Positions 13,501 to 27,200 of a DNA stretch of 64,000 nt are shown here, piece after piece. The stretch comes from Fratercula arctica (lineage: Eukaryota; Chordata; Aves; Charadriiformes; Alcidae): positions 188,899,455 through 188,963,454 of the forward strand of contig CANTUZ010000001.1 of the NCBI GenBank assembly GCA_947846985.1, given 5' to 3'. Both the position numbers and the translations under genes were made by a program. Below the pieces are notes generated by a model that saw only the letters and a list, made by a program, of their open reading frames with translations, ran no database searches and was not told the origin of the DNA. Each line of letters starts with the position of its first letter. Position 1 is the stretch's first letter.

Positions 13501-16500
13501 AGCAGGAAGACAGAGAAAGGCAGACTCAGTACGTTTTGAGGGGAAATAAACCAACCCTATTCATTGATGCAGAGACTTCAGAAAACAGAGAGCACGTTCC
13601 AAGCTGAGCCTACTTTACTTATTATTTCTTGTTCGGCACTAAAAAAGAACAGCTGTTAGTGCACGTTTTTGTTTTTAACCATTTGACACAGGTGATCCTG
13701 CTTGCTTTTATGGAAAGAAACTCATGAGAGAATAGAAAAGAGCTCAAGAATGCGGAGAGCAAGGTAACTTCTTTTGCAGCTCTGAAGCACATACTCCTCT
13801 GTACCCAAGCACTAGTTTGTGTTCTCACCTTGATCTTTGTTGTCAGAAATTCCACAAATATATTTGGTCTCCAGAGCTACAGTTATCCACTACTGGTCTT
13901 CTGTCTAATCTGATGCATAAAACCATATGAACAAAACTGTAATCCTAGCTGGAGCACATACTTGAGGGAAAAAAAAATAAACAAAAACCAACCACAAAAC
14001 CAAACATACAGCTTTGCACTTTTAAAGTCACTATAATAATAAGCAGTGATGGACAGTGGATCCGAAGCTTATTCTTTTTTCCCTAACCTTCTTAGCCATG
14101 GAGGTCAGAGTCCTCTAACAGTGTAGCCAACACACCGGGTTTTACTCTTAATCTTCCATTCTCATGTTTTCTTCACTTATAGTGTCATATGGGGGAAAAA
14201 AAAGCTCCCCCCCCCAAAAAAAAAAAAAAAAAAAAACAAAACAAAAACCAAAAAACCAAACCCACAACCAAACAACAAAAAGTACCTCAACTTTTACTTT
14301 TTTTTAAAAAAAGAGAGATTTGGCTCCCAGTATTTGAGAGAAATCTTTGGATATCAGAACTCCACACAGCAAAAATTAGCAATTAAATTAAGTCAGTGTC
14401 GTGCCTTTTTTAGGCTACTAAAAGCCATCCCTCACAGTAGACCCGTACTGCTCTAGACCTCTGTTAAAGATTGGGGACTATATGAATTAAATGTGTCAGA
14501 CACTACGATGTCCCGGGTCTAATTCTTAGGAGATTAGTTCAGATGAGGGAAGAAAGCAAGGGAGGGTGCACCCTCCCATTCTGGCACTTCCCTTCCCCTC
14601 CACTCCTGTGGTCACTGTCCTCGCAGCATTCTTGGGGAAGAACAGTAAAGATTTTACCAGTTTTCTTGAAGTGCCCAGACTCATGAAAATAACATGGACA
14701 TAAAGGCTAATGCAGGCAACATCTAACAACAGAGCTGAAAAAAAGCCAGAGTATTTTTATGTTACAGTGTGATAAAAAAGACCTTTCCAACATATGTGGG
14801 GCTCTAAAGCCTGGCTTCACATATTGGGAAATCAAACAATAACTGCCACCTATCTCGAAATATTTGTGTTGCAAAAATACAGCAAAGTCTATCAAATAGA
14901 CTGTGATGATATGTTAATGTTAACTGTTTTCTGGTCTACAAAGAAACTATACATCAGTTGCACAGAATGATGACCTCTGCATTCTTGAAAGATTTATTTC
15001 TTTTCTGTGTACTCAGTGCAGTCTATGGTGTGATTGTCCTACATGTGGAGATAAGAAAAGCAAATGTGAAGAAGAAATGCGTACATTTGCAGCTCATAAC
15101 TTGGGACCTGACTTCAAAATTCTGAGATAGATTTGGGGTTATTTTAAAAGTTAGTAAAAGGGTATGTGAAGATTAGAAAAGGAATAAAAGAAGATATGAA
15201 TCAGATGGAAATTCTGACTGCTGGAAAACTTATTTTGTAAAATAGACAATACATAAAGGAACTGCATTTAACTAATTTCCTTCTGTAGCACTTGAGCATT
15301 AATCTAGGAGGCTTATCACTTTCTTTTGGGTAGAATCAGAAGGCCAACCAGCCCCAAATTGATCAGTACCTTATGTAATGTAGATTGTAAAAAAGAACAC
15401 TCTATGGCTTTTACCATAGACCTCTGAGCAATAAGTAGAGAAATAAGCAATCATTTATTTCAATAAGCTTAAATAAATAAAGGATTTAAACTATATTAAA
15501 GAAGACATCACTAATAGGCTGTGCAAATGTGTCGGCAAAAAGTAAAGCCCACCCCTTCACCTCATAGGTGTTTCTTGTTTGTTTAATAAATATGAATCAA
15601 GTCGATATTTTAGTTCAGATGATTTATTCTCCAAAATACTGGAGAATGTGTAGATCTGTACCGTGCCAAGAAAAGCTTCATCCAGAAATATCAGACACAG
15701 ACAGCAGAGACCTGGATTAGGAAGAGTTATGAAGAAGAATAGGAAGAAAAAAAGGTTGTATTTAGAAAAGCTTAAAATGAATTTTAGAGAAAGATTTCCA
15801 GGAGAAGATACCTGAGAGGAAATGAAATTACAAGTTGTAGGAATAAAGGCTCACTGCTCTTCAAATAAGGCTGACATTTTATTTATAAATAAGACAAAAC
15901 CTATATTACCAGATTTATTGAACAGATAGTAGACAGCAATTGACATTCTTTTCTCTACGTCATATCATCCCTGACCAGATGTCGCTTGATCACACTGATC
16001 TTTTGATGTGCTGTTTAATATATTCTCATATGAAAACAAATGTCTTATTGCTACTGATTAATTTCCAGTCTCCCTCTGTTATCCTCTTTACTTTAACAGT
16101 ATGTTTTTTCTAGTTTAAATCTATTCTAGACAGCCTATGTTGTGTATTTCTTTCTCCTAAAGGTGATTACTTGTGTTTTTGTTGCCACTCTTATTTCTAG
16201 TCTCCATCTGGCATCTGTTCCTAGTACTCTCCCTCCTCCATCTAGTTAAAGGTGATTTCTGTGACCTTGTGATTTCCTTTTCCAGCAAGGGCAGAGCTAG
16301 GTTCTTCTTAGAGTATTCAGCTGGACACAAGATTGGAAATTGGATAGAAAAGGTTTGTCTTTGTAACTTCTAGTATTGCTTATGAAATAATATGTATGGC
16401 TCATTAGAAATCTTCAACAGTAGGTACTAGGAAGTTGAGCTAAATTGCTTAGTTGTGCCTGGCCACTACAGTCACACTGTATGATGTCTGATCTCTGACT

Positions 16501-19500
16501 ACAGAAACATGACTCTTTAATTAGGAGAAAAGTGTACAGGAAACCACTAAAGGTTTAAGTCTGTCATAGAGAAAAATTAGCATGGGAAGAGATGTCAGGC
16601 TGAAAAGCTAGTGGGAATCTTACTACTAGACTTACCTAAAGTAACATGCCTGAATTTTTTTTGGGTGCAGGAAGAGTGTATATTTCATGTCCTGTCTTCA
16701 CATTTATGAAGTGTAATTGCACATACTTTCACCAGCCTATCCATCTTGATTCATTTAATCACTCCTCATATTGTATGGAAACTTGTCCTCTGCTTTCTGA
16801 AGTGGTTTGCTATTCTAGTATGTAAAACATACTCACATAAAAACTTGCAGTAGCCTAACTTAAAATGTACTTTCTGCAAATATCCACCCAAGGCACACAA
16901 ACCTCTATTGCAAGGAAACATAAGAAAGAGCATGAAAGGAAAAGAAACTCATTCAAGCTCAAGCAAACACTCATAGAAATTATTTTGTTGTATTCACCAG
17001 ACTCTAGTTAGTGGCATATGATGCATACAGGAAGAGCTGGAAGTAGACATGTTGTGAGCCCTGTTTCCCTTAAAGTTTCAAACCAAGTGTCAGGCCTATC
17101 AGACAGCAAGCGGATCTTTCAATAGCCATACTGAAAAATTTCCAGTAAAAGACCGTCTTTCTATGATTTTGTTTACTTACATACATAAACAATTTTTTTT
17201 ATCAAACAAAATCTTTTCAAGAACAGCAGTGCTTCATTTCTCAACTATGCCACATGACAGCTGAGTAGAAACAGAACAATATTTTGAACAGTGTCACAAG
17301 AATACAGGTATTATAGTCCTTCATAGTTTGGCAGGTGTGCTAAACCATGTGCTTCTTTTTACAGTATATAGTAAAGAAATTCTTTTTGCAGCAAAGGATT
17401 TCAGTTGCCTTCTCGAATGATGAGAACGATTTGTCTCTACTTACATATTAATGGCTAAGAATTTTATGCCATTACTCAAAATAAGTTGCACTCTGCAATT
17501 AGTCCATTGAAGTATGACATATCAGCATGGACAAAAATGTCTTGCAATGGCCCTTTCTTGGGTATAAGCTATAGGGCTACCATTTGCAATTCCAAACATG
17601 TCAATAAACACTAACTAAAATGATGTCAAAAGTGGAACTTGCTTGAAACTTCAAAACCAGAGTGAATGCTTTACAAAGCCAACTTTTTCACATCATAAAA
17701 TTCAACATAATTCTGAAAATTCAGTTCCCAAATTAAAATTAAATACCAAAGAATTTCATTAAGACCCCAAAGTAAACTGGGACACTAATAAGCATCAAAT
17801 GTAGATTTTATTCAAGTGTGACTAATATGTTCTTTGCAAGCTGCTTAAATAAGTGTTATTTCCTTATTCAAGACTATATTTCTATCAAACATGCTGTGAT
17901 CATTTGGAAACAAGAAGTATTTTCGATATTTTTCCTCTAAACTATTTAAAAATCAATTATATTTTTGCCTGAAGGAAAACAAATCTCAGGAGGATTTTTC
18001 TTCATGACAGGATTTTCCATGGATTTTGCAGTAGCTATAATGGTCTGCAGCAATATTTTGACAGTTCATAACCAGCATGACATTTGATACATTTGTACTT
18101 TCTTTGACTGTTGAAGGATAATCAAGCAGATAAAATGTAAAATTTATATTATCTGTTATTAAGAAATAGATCATTCTCTAATTTATGATGACATGTTCCA
18201 GTGAATTCCCTCAGTATGTTAAGAGTTTACCTGATGAATGAAATTGTTTAATTGCCAGATGACTAATGCTTTCTGTGCTTTAGCCGCAGCGGTGTTAAAA
18301 TCAGCAAAATACCCAGTGGAAAACCTCCTCACTACAGGGTCAGAAGAAGGATGTTTCTCCCTTCTACTTACGTTCCCTTATAACTGTGCCCTTATGCAGC
18401 AGAAAACACAGAGAGGAAAGGATATTTCTAACAGTGCTGGAGGGATGAGGAACATACCCACGGCAGTCAGTAGGCTTACTGGCATTGACAGCTCCAGCAT
18501 GAGACAAAGTTATCCTGCCTGCCTGCTGGCCAACACGTTTAGCCTGCATAACGGGTTTTCCTAGAAGTTTTGGTGAACTTTTGACTGTGTCGTCTTTGTC
18601 GCCCCCTCAGTGCACACCCTCCTCTGACTTTCCCAAGTCTGGCTGGGGATACACTGCTGTACGTTTATTTTGTAATTTCAATATGGATATATACATGATA
18701 TAGGGGTGGATTTGGTGGGGAAGAGGGGGTCATACCCCTGATGATACTGTTTAGTATGACAGAAAATTTTCTCAGTGCCACAAGATGGTACCATGGCTAC
18801 ACGATTAGGTGATCCACCCCTCCAGCTCAGGTTTGCAGCTGTCCCTTCAGTAATATTGAGAAATGGAACAGAGGATTTCTCTCCTTCCCCATGTTTCCAC
18901 CTGCCTTTCTCTATTTCTATTGCATTTAAAACAGCAGATAAATGCTAAGGAAAAAAGGAAAAACTATGTCAAGTTGAATAAATTGTATGAAGAGAATGGA
19001 AAAGTCTAAGGGTAATAAAACTGTTCTTATAAAACTTCTCTTAATGTGTTAGACTTCAAAGATAATATTGAAATGTGTGATGGGATGTCTTTTCTAAGAG
19101 CATATTTAATTTCTAGGACTGTACGTAAGAGCAGTTTGATCATGGATTCAAAAAGCATATATACATATATTCACCTTGTATCTTAGTTGGTCTTTTTAAC
19201 AGCAGCATAATTACTTATATCATATAGTTTATACATATTCCATAGCAAACACAAGTCAGGAGACCTGAACTCTCCTTCAGACTCTTCTATTGAGCAGCTT
19301 TACACCTTTGGGGTAACCCTTAGACTTCACTGTCCACCCTGTGGGGATAATGATTACACAGCAACATTTAGGAAATAGGCTAGAGCATTTTTCCTTCTGC
19401 TTTCAAAGCTCAGAAAGCACTGCACATTTGTATAATTAAAACAGAAGTATTCATCCCAAATATGCATTTTATCTCATTTAGTAAACAAAGAGATTGAAAC

Positions 19501-20306
19501 TCATGCTCATGAACCTACCAGGATGGCCTCTTAATTACATATAGAAAACTGTACAGATGGACATGATTACTCCTCAGATATTCCAGTAAGTATTTCTGTT
19601 CTTACTTGAAATAAAGGAGCAAGATCTAGCCTCCACTCTATATAATATTGGAAGGAAGCATAAACCTCAACCTGGAAAAGTGTTCTGTCATATAGTCAAA
19701 TGCAGAAAAAATACATCCAGAAACAAAGAATACGTGTTTAGAAATACAGAGTGGAAGATTCTAGGAGGGAGTTGACTTGGACAAGGAACTAGAGAGCACA
19801 GTTTATTATTGTCCCAAATACACCCTTCTAGTGCAGTGCTGTGGAAAAAAGGACTAGTGAGGTCTTTGAAGATATATAACAGGAATATCCAGTAGAAGCC
19901 AGGGAATGATCTTGCTACTTTGTAGAGCAGGCTTCTTGGATTTTGTGTCCTCATTTCATAAAAGGAATGAATTGGTAAACCTAGTTATAAGAATGGCCAT
20001 AAAATGATTAAGGAATTACAAATTGAGTCATTCACCTTGACGTTTAAGAAGCTCTGCTTTTTCCAACTCATCATAAGGCTAAGAGATGACTCGATCATTA
20101 TATTTTAGTACTTACAGATGAAAAGGATATCTGATGGGCAGTAAGGCTTTTTCAGTATTGCTGGCAAAGGCATAAAAAGATGCAGTGACATGAAATTGGA
20201 CTAACACAAATTCACCACTATAACAGGATGTAAATAAGTGGGTAATCAAAACTGGAACTGGAGTTGAACTCATCCTCACTTGAAATGTTAAGAGAAGAGT
20301 AAACCT

Positions 20307-20310
<4 letters not shown>
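10546..20310. other. Long AT-rich unique stretch, no gene recognised
   Basis: Nothing in this region resembles a known avian gene, RNA gene or interspersed repeat. Open frames are short (mostly under 110 codons) and lack motifs. There are simple-sequence tracts, notably A/C-rich DNA at 13966-14010 and 14216-14283, and TA-rich patches near 10575-10615 and 19155-19170. A somewhat GC-richer patch at 18540-18665 has no recognisable content. Confidence 0.6.
14191..14283. repeat. G-run, C9, poly-A and A/C-rich simple repeat
   Basis: In order: a G5 run (14191-14195), an A8 run, C9 (14207-14215), A21 (14216-14236), then irregular CAAA/CCAAA units to about 14283. It is low-complexity DNA prone to length variation and sequencing error. 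The translated lysine-rich frame across it is an artefact of composition. Confidence 0.85.

Positions 20311-20311
<1 letters not shown>

Positions 20312-20339
<28 letters not shown>
20312..20339. repeat. (TA)14 microsatellite
   Basis: An uninterrupted TA dinucleotide run of about 28 bp, flanked by AT-rich unique DNA. Likely length-polymorphic. Confidence 0.95.
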
Positions 20340-20343
<4 letters not shown>

Positions 20344-21509
20344 TATGGTGTATTCAGAACCTAAAAGGGTGAAAAATTCAATACCTGAATCCAAACCATT
20401 GGGCTTTTTCATCATGGTAGTCTCTTCTGACTTTACTTGGCGTCAGTAATTATGTTTCCCACACATTTATTCAACTTTCCAAGTGGGGACAGAATTATAG
20501 CAGTTAGAGAACACAAAAGGTACAAAGTTGAACCAGATAAAGGGAAGAAGTAGAGAGAGCAGGAAAGAAAAATTTGGATAGAATTATCATCTTAAAAAAA
20601 AAAAAAAAAAGAAGAAAAGAAAATACTTTTGACCTATAAAAGAAGGACCATGTTGATTGCTTAGGTGAATAAGATTATGTAAAGAGCAACACTTTGGCTC
20701 ACCTGGACAAGATTTGTTTTGTAACTGCAAGGCAAATTTTGATCCAAGAGCTCAGCTTACATCACTGTGTAGTTCACATCATTATACATTGCCACTATCT
20801 AAATAAATTATCAAGGGCCTGGTGTTTAGAACTGTGGAGTCTCCAAAACGGTGATTGAAAGCACTGGGAGCTGAGGTTCTCAAACTCTCCAACCTGCAGG
20901 AGTTATTTTCATCCTTATTAGTTTCACATCACTGAACTAAATCCAGCCGTCATACTTAACTACGACTGTCTCTGTTGACTTTAGGGGGAGAAATAGGGTC
21001 TCCACAATACAATTACATTTAAATTATTGTGTTTCCACGGCAATGAACAAATGTTTGCCTTGCAGTAATTATACATTTATTATATGTACAAAACTAAATC
21101 CATATTAGCACAAATCACCTACTGTGGCACTCATGCATGTACAAACATTGGGAAATCATCACTGTAGTTCAAATAGAACACCATTCAATAATATATAAAA
21201 GAAACTTTTACTCAGTTGTTGGCCCCCAACTGTTACCACATTTTTAGTTTTCTATAGGAAACCATTCTAGTGACTCTTGATGTTTTAACTCTTGTAGGCA
21301 ACCATTTCTGTTTTGTTTTAAATTGCTGTATAACCTCTAATGCTGATAAGTTGTACTCTAAAGTTCTAAAGTTCTGCTTAAGAATTTATGTTTTCCAAAT
21401 TTCTTACCTCCCATGACTTTCAGAAATGTTCAACAACTAGTTTTGAATTGTGGGAGAATGAGGAAGAATAAAGCAAAATAACATCTTAAAGAAAAGAATA
21501 AATGATTTC

Positions 21510-21656
21510 TTTTTTTTTTTTTTTCACGAGTAACTAAAACCTACATAAAATAGAGCTAGTGTTCCATAAGACTCCATCTGACTAAGAGCTTTTTTTCCCC
21601 TTGCTGTCTTCATCAGGCAGCCTGGAGAAAAAAAAAAAAAAATAAAAAAAAAAAAA
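21510..21656. repeat. Facing poly-T and poly-A tracts
   Basis: T15 at 21510-21524 and an A28-like run at 21628-21656 (one T interruption at about 21643) lie about 100 bp apart in opposite sense, so they could pair as an imperfect hairpin. The sequence between them is not recognised. Confidence 0.75.
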
Positions 21657-24216
21657 TCAGGGGTTAAGCCAAACAAATGCAAACCAATTTTGATGTTGTG
21701 GCATTCTGCCTTCATTTAATCATTCATAAGCCTTCCTCCAATTCTTAAGAGCCATTGACTGTATTCATGTGGGTACGCTGAAAACATCAAAAATGAAGCT
21801 ATTGGCAAGACCATGATAGGAGAGGTCACTGATTTGACAACTTCGCATTCTTAGTCAGAAGCAATGACATGTATGTGGCTCTTCTCTGTGATCTGAACCT
21901 CTGCAGTGCAATAACAGAGCCTCTAGCAACATCTCTGAACTGTGGCTTAGAGGTAATGCCAGCTGGTAATATGAAAGCAAAAGGACTGCCGAAGTTCTGC
22001 GTGTTTGTTCCTCTGCTACTGCATATATCAAAGATACATTGCAGTTTTATCTAGCATGAGGGATGTCAAAATTGTGTAGCTGAAGGATGGTATCATTCAT
22101 GGGAGCCAAGATCAAAGTTGGTGTGACTTGTAATGGAAGTTTGAATAACTTCATGATACCCTCTGTATCACCAAGCAAGAGGTTCAGAGTTTGTAGGGTG
22201 GTGAAGTCAAGAGAGAGAACAGAAATTTGACAAATCTTTTGATCAGCTACTGAAAATTACTTGAGCATTCTCTGCTGGGATTCAAATTCAGCCAAGTGAA
22301 AGCTTGCTTTTCTTGTGGTTTTACTGAGGAATTTGGGAAAATTGCGCATTCTCTCTGCACAGTCTATGTGGGGGTGCTGCTAATCTTGGCATGTTGTTGA
22401 GACAATTTGCATCTGAATTTGCATTTGAAACACACAGAAGAAAATCTTGCTGAAAGCCTGCCTAAATAAAAGATATAGGAGAAAGATAATGTACTTAAAA
22501 TAACTGAAGACCCCATATTGTCTCATTTTAAGATAACTTCGATTATGTAATATTTTTGTGAAACACTGAAAAAAATATACATATCTATACATATGCACAT
22601 ATATACACATAGATTCTATATTATGTTTCATTATGTACTTAGATGCTTATATAAATATATAATATGGACATAAACCGTTATACATATTCTTGCCTTTTAA
22701 TATTGTTCTAACATTTCTTTTTTTCCACATGCAAATATTATCTCATGTAACAGCTCTTACACCACAGTCTAGCCTGCAAGATAAACACTTGCTTCCTGAC
22801 AGATGTGTTGGGAGACTTTCATAGTCATTTCAGTGCCAATGTTAAAACTTCCAGTCCTTCATGGGAAATGAATTTGTGATGAACTTCTTAATGGGAGTGC
22901 CATATAATCATTTGATATCCAAAATACTGTGAAAGTGCTTAGTTTTTTTATTTATTTATCTGTTAAATCACAAATATTATAGAAGTGTACAGTAAATAAA
23001 TTACTTTTCCTATGAGAACCTTATTTCTTGGATTCTTAACTTCTGTTTCTCTAAATTCGTAATCAGACTATTACATTGATGCAGGATTTTTCTCCTGCTT
23101 TGCTTATAAGAAACACAGCAAAACTATCAAATCTGGTTGATATATTAATAAACTGATATACATTATAAGGCAAAGCACCAAACAGAATCTTCCAGGAGAA
23201 TGAGAGTTTTTTTACTGTATCTTTTTCTTGTAATTTCATTTCAGGATAAATTGATTTAGAAGCACTGTGGCAGGGTATTACAGTTAAAAGGCTGTAGAAA
23301 TAATGCGGGAGACAGAATATAGGCATAACACAGCATGATCACATAGCAACCAAGCCAGAATTATGATTTCATAAAACTGAACAAAGTGCAAAGAAAGAAC
23401 ACATGAAACATATTATGCAAAATAGTAATGTTAGAGATAATTACGCATGAGAATAAAATAAGATACATCTTCAAAAATTTGAAAAGGAAAAAAACCTTAA
23501 CCCAGATGACACAAAATGAATACAGAAAAGAGCAGAAGTAACCCTGGCCACAAGAAAATTTTTCTTAATGTCTTTCTTCCTCATCCAAAATACTAAGTGG
23601 ATGTGTCCTTAGCATTGTCAGTTAAAGCCCAAAGCATTTCTCATTCTGTGTGTCTGGAGAGCACATATGATTCACTCCGTAATAACCAAAGAAAAATATC
23701 CCAATACAAAGAGTCCGACATGTTAGTGATTAGAAACAGGCAATGTGTGCATCCTTCCTGTCTCTGGTCATGGACTCAGAGACTCTGGCATCCTTATTTA
23801 AAATACATTTGTCCTAAGTGCTGTATTTTCTGCTGCTGATGTACAATCTTCATTAAATTAGTTTACAGATTGGCTTATTTATACTTTACGAGAAGCTTGA
23901 CTTTTTGCCACTTACACTTATTTGCAAGCTGATCTTCTACATCCTGGCTGTGCTAGGAACTTCAGAATAGATGTTCTCTACAGAGCAAGAGAGAAACATT
24001 CCTAGCTCTGGATATGTACTCTACCCTATTCATATGTACCTATTTGACCTGCTGCTTTGCAATTTAATTCCCAGAACTACTGTGTCTGGACAGTGGTGAT
24101 TCCCAGAAACATATTTCAAGGCAAGGCAAATCAATGATTTGATGGCTGAAATCTAATTTCTAGTAGTTGAGTGTAGTATAGGACCAGAGCCATACGTCTG
24201 AAAGTTATAATGCAGT

Positions 24217-24261
<45 letters not shown>
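24217..24261. repeat. (CA)n followed by poly-A
   Basis: A short CA repeat (about 24217-24228) runs directly into A33 (24229-24261). The upstream sequence shows no recognisable retrotransposed gene. Confidence 0.9.
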
Positions 24262-24263
<2 letters not shown>

Positions 24264-27200
24264 AGGGGACACACACAGACGGATGGACAGGACCTGGTAG
24301 CATAAAATCAAACATGAATTCCACTTTCCAGATTTAAAACTTCCTTATCTAGAGTCTGCATTTTGAATCCCACTTATTCTAATAAAAGATTTCTAAAATG
24401 TTTTTTCAGCTATTATACTCATCAGTTTCAATATTAAAACCTAGATAAACATAATTTAAGTGTATCAGAACATTATTTCTTTTCTGAAATTATTTTAAAA
24501 ATTCACATTTGCAATCATTCTGTGCCATCGTGTATTGTCAAAAAAGCTGTTTTACATTAACAGGATATTAGTCTCACAAGACATTTTCTAACATTGTGGA
24601 AATTATGTATGTTTAATCAGAAAAATTAGCTGTGACTAACATTTATAAAAGCATTTCTTCCTCCTCCAAAATAAAACAAATCTCTCTTTACCCCAAAATA
24701 CTCCTGTTCTGGCAGGAAAGTGGATACTTCAACCATCCAGTTTAAGTATAATAAAATTCAGTGTCTCAAATCATTAAAACAAATGAGTTGAATAAACCCC
24801 CCTTTTTGTTCTCAAATTGATCTGTGAATAAACTTGCACAGTACTGATTTTAAACAAAGGTGGTATTTATTGAAAAGCAATTCTAGTGATTCAGAATTTT
24901 TCTGGGATCAGTACACATCTTAAAAGGGATAACTAGAATCTTGAAAAGCATTCAATAACCTTGACACATTTTACATCATTACAATTATGTCTTTGTTCAG
25001 GTTTATCACACTCTCCATCTCACAATAACTATTGATCTCCTGTCTTCATTAACATCATACAATAGTTTTTATTTTGGAAACACGTTCAGCATCTTTATGA
25101 CAGAAAGTACCATAATAGCATGATTAAAAATTAGCTTTTTTATTACATTAAATCAAATAAAATCTTCAGTTTTTGAAATATAATTCAGCTGTATCATTGT
25201 GGAATCACTCCTAGAATCTGTGTTCCCAAGCAACTCTGGAACTCCCTTTAACTATTTTCCTAGGGATATTTTTCACTGTTATGCAGTTTATGACATTTCT
25301 AGAAATTGGATTTTCTGCATTTTTCTTTTTTGTCTCAGTTTTATCTTCAAAATATGCTGCTAGCAGAACCACTGCATAGTGATAGTTCACTGTGTCTCAC
25401 CAGCTTTGTTCAGTGAGTAGCTTCAGAAGACACATGCTTTAACACAATAGGGATACCTTGACATGACCAGGCAAATATTTGTGAAATGTTTGTGTGGGGA
25501 GTGTGTGTGAGGGGTGAAGAATTAGCTTTTACCTGGTTTTGTCATTAATGACCTAAAGAATGCGGCAATGGGAAGTATCCACCAAAGAATAAGCAGAAGC
25601 TGTTGCATTTCAGATACTAAACAGTGTACAAGGAATTATTACCTTTTACTATTATACCAGAATATGCCAATAATACCAAAAATTCTGTAATGGAGTGAGA
25701 AAAATTTGGAATCAACACCCAAAAAGCAGGTAAACTATTCAAGCATTCTATAGGAAACATGACACTATTATCCTGACTGATTTGTAGAAAAAAAATAATC
25801 CTTTCCATTAAACCTCTGGGCATAGTCGAAAATTGGAAGATCAACAAAACAAGTGTTTGAGCATTCAAGAAAGAAACTGCTCTTCATGCAGTAGTACCAA
25901 GGAAATTTTTCTTTCCAGAAGATTTATCTCCATGTCACCCTTACAAAGCCCTGTACAGATGTTACAGAAACCATCCTTTAAACAGTTATTACAAAGAAGG
26001 GAGACTAGAAGAAGAAAGAAGGTTATGGCAGGAATACCTCATATTCGCAATTGCTACTACTACTCATAGTAGGTATTAAGTAATGATCCTATTACTACTA
26101 TTTGTAAAAGGATGGCACCCAGAGAATCAAATATTAGGGCCTAATTGTTCTACAGAATGTCCAAAAGATCTGTTCAAAGCACATCCCAAAGGAGTAAAAA
26201 GTCAATCAAAAGGCAGAAGAAGTAGCAAAGACTTAAAATAATTAATCTACATGACTTCAGGCAAATAGGCCATTCAGGGCTGGAAGATGGTCTTCATGAG
26301 GTTCTGCTTAGCAGGTTGTGCAGTGGACACTGTGCTACTCAGGTTTAGAGTTATCATCAGAAGTTCTCCATGACTAAATGTTTCTTCAGTTTCCTGAACT
26401 AAGAAAATAATTTAGAGTCTTCCTAAATTTCTTTTTTTCTTACTGGTGAAAGGAGAGGTGTGAGAACAACAAACATTGGATAATAAATCAAATAACTAAG
26501 ATATTTGGATGGTGACTAGAATATTTTGCTTGGTCAGACCCAAAATATTTTATTTCACTAGTTAAGAGCTGAGATAGCTGAAAAATTGAGTAAATTAATT
26601 CCAAAATTATATTTCAAGTTGGACACTTAAACATTTGGTATTATTTTGCAGGAGTCAATGGAAAAAGGAATTTGATTAACTGGATACATCGTTACTAATT
26701 TATTTATTTTCCCCAACTTTTTTTTAGTTAAAGGAAGTATCACGGCCACTATCTTATCTTTCCCTTTGTACATTTTTTATTTGTGGTGTGTTCGTCTCGG
26801 AATAGTGGAACATAAACTAATGAATAATACCCTGAAATCTTGCAAAGTTTATGGTCTAACACCTCACCAGCAGATGATGCGCTTCTGAAAATTGCGAAAC
26901 TGATTACAGGAAGGATCATTAAAATGCTACCATTTGCTTTAATAGAAGCACAATCAAATCTCATTCAGGAATTTTCATATTGTCAGGTTATATGAGTTTC
27001 CCAATTTTGTTTTAATTTTGTAATATTTATCTGAAATGATAGTGTGAAAAATAAAAAGGACAATAAGGGGTCTTATATTGACATTGTTGTAAGAGCTTCT
27101 ATTTCACCGTTACAGAGGTCATTTCTGGCAGTGCTTTTGCACTGCACTGGCTGAAATATATGCTGTAAAATTCCAACCATCCACTAATATGTTAACCTTT

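Noticed and set aside
24217..24261. Poly-A tail of a processed pseudogene
   Set aside because: Upstream sequence shows no coding similarity and no flanking duplication was seen.
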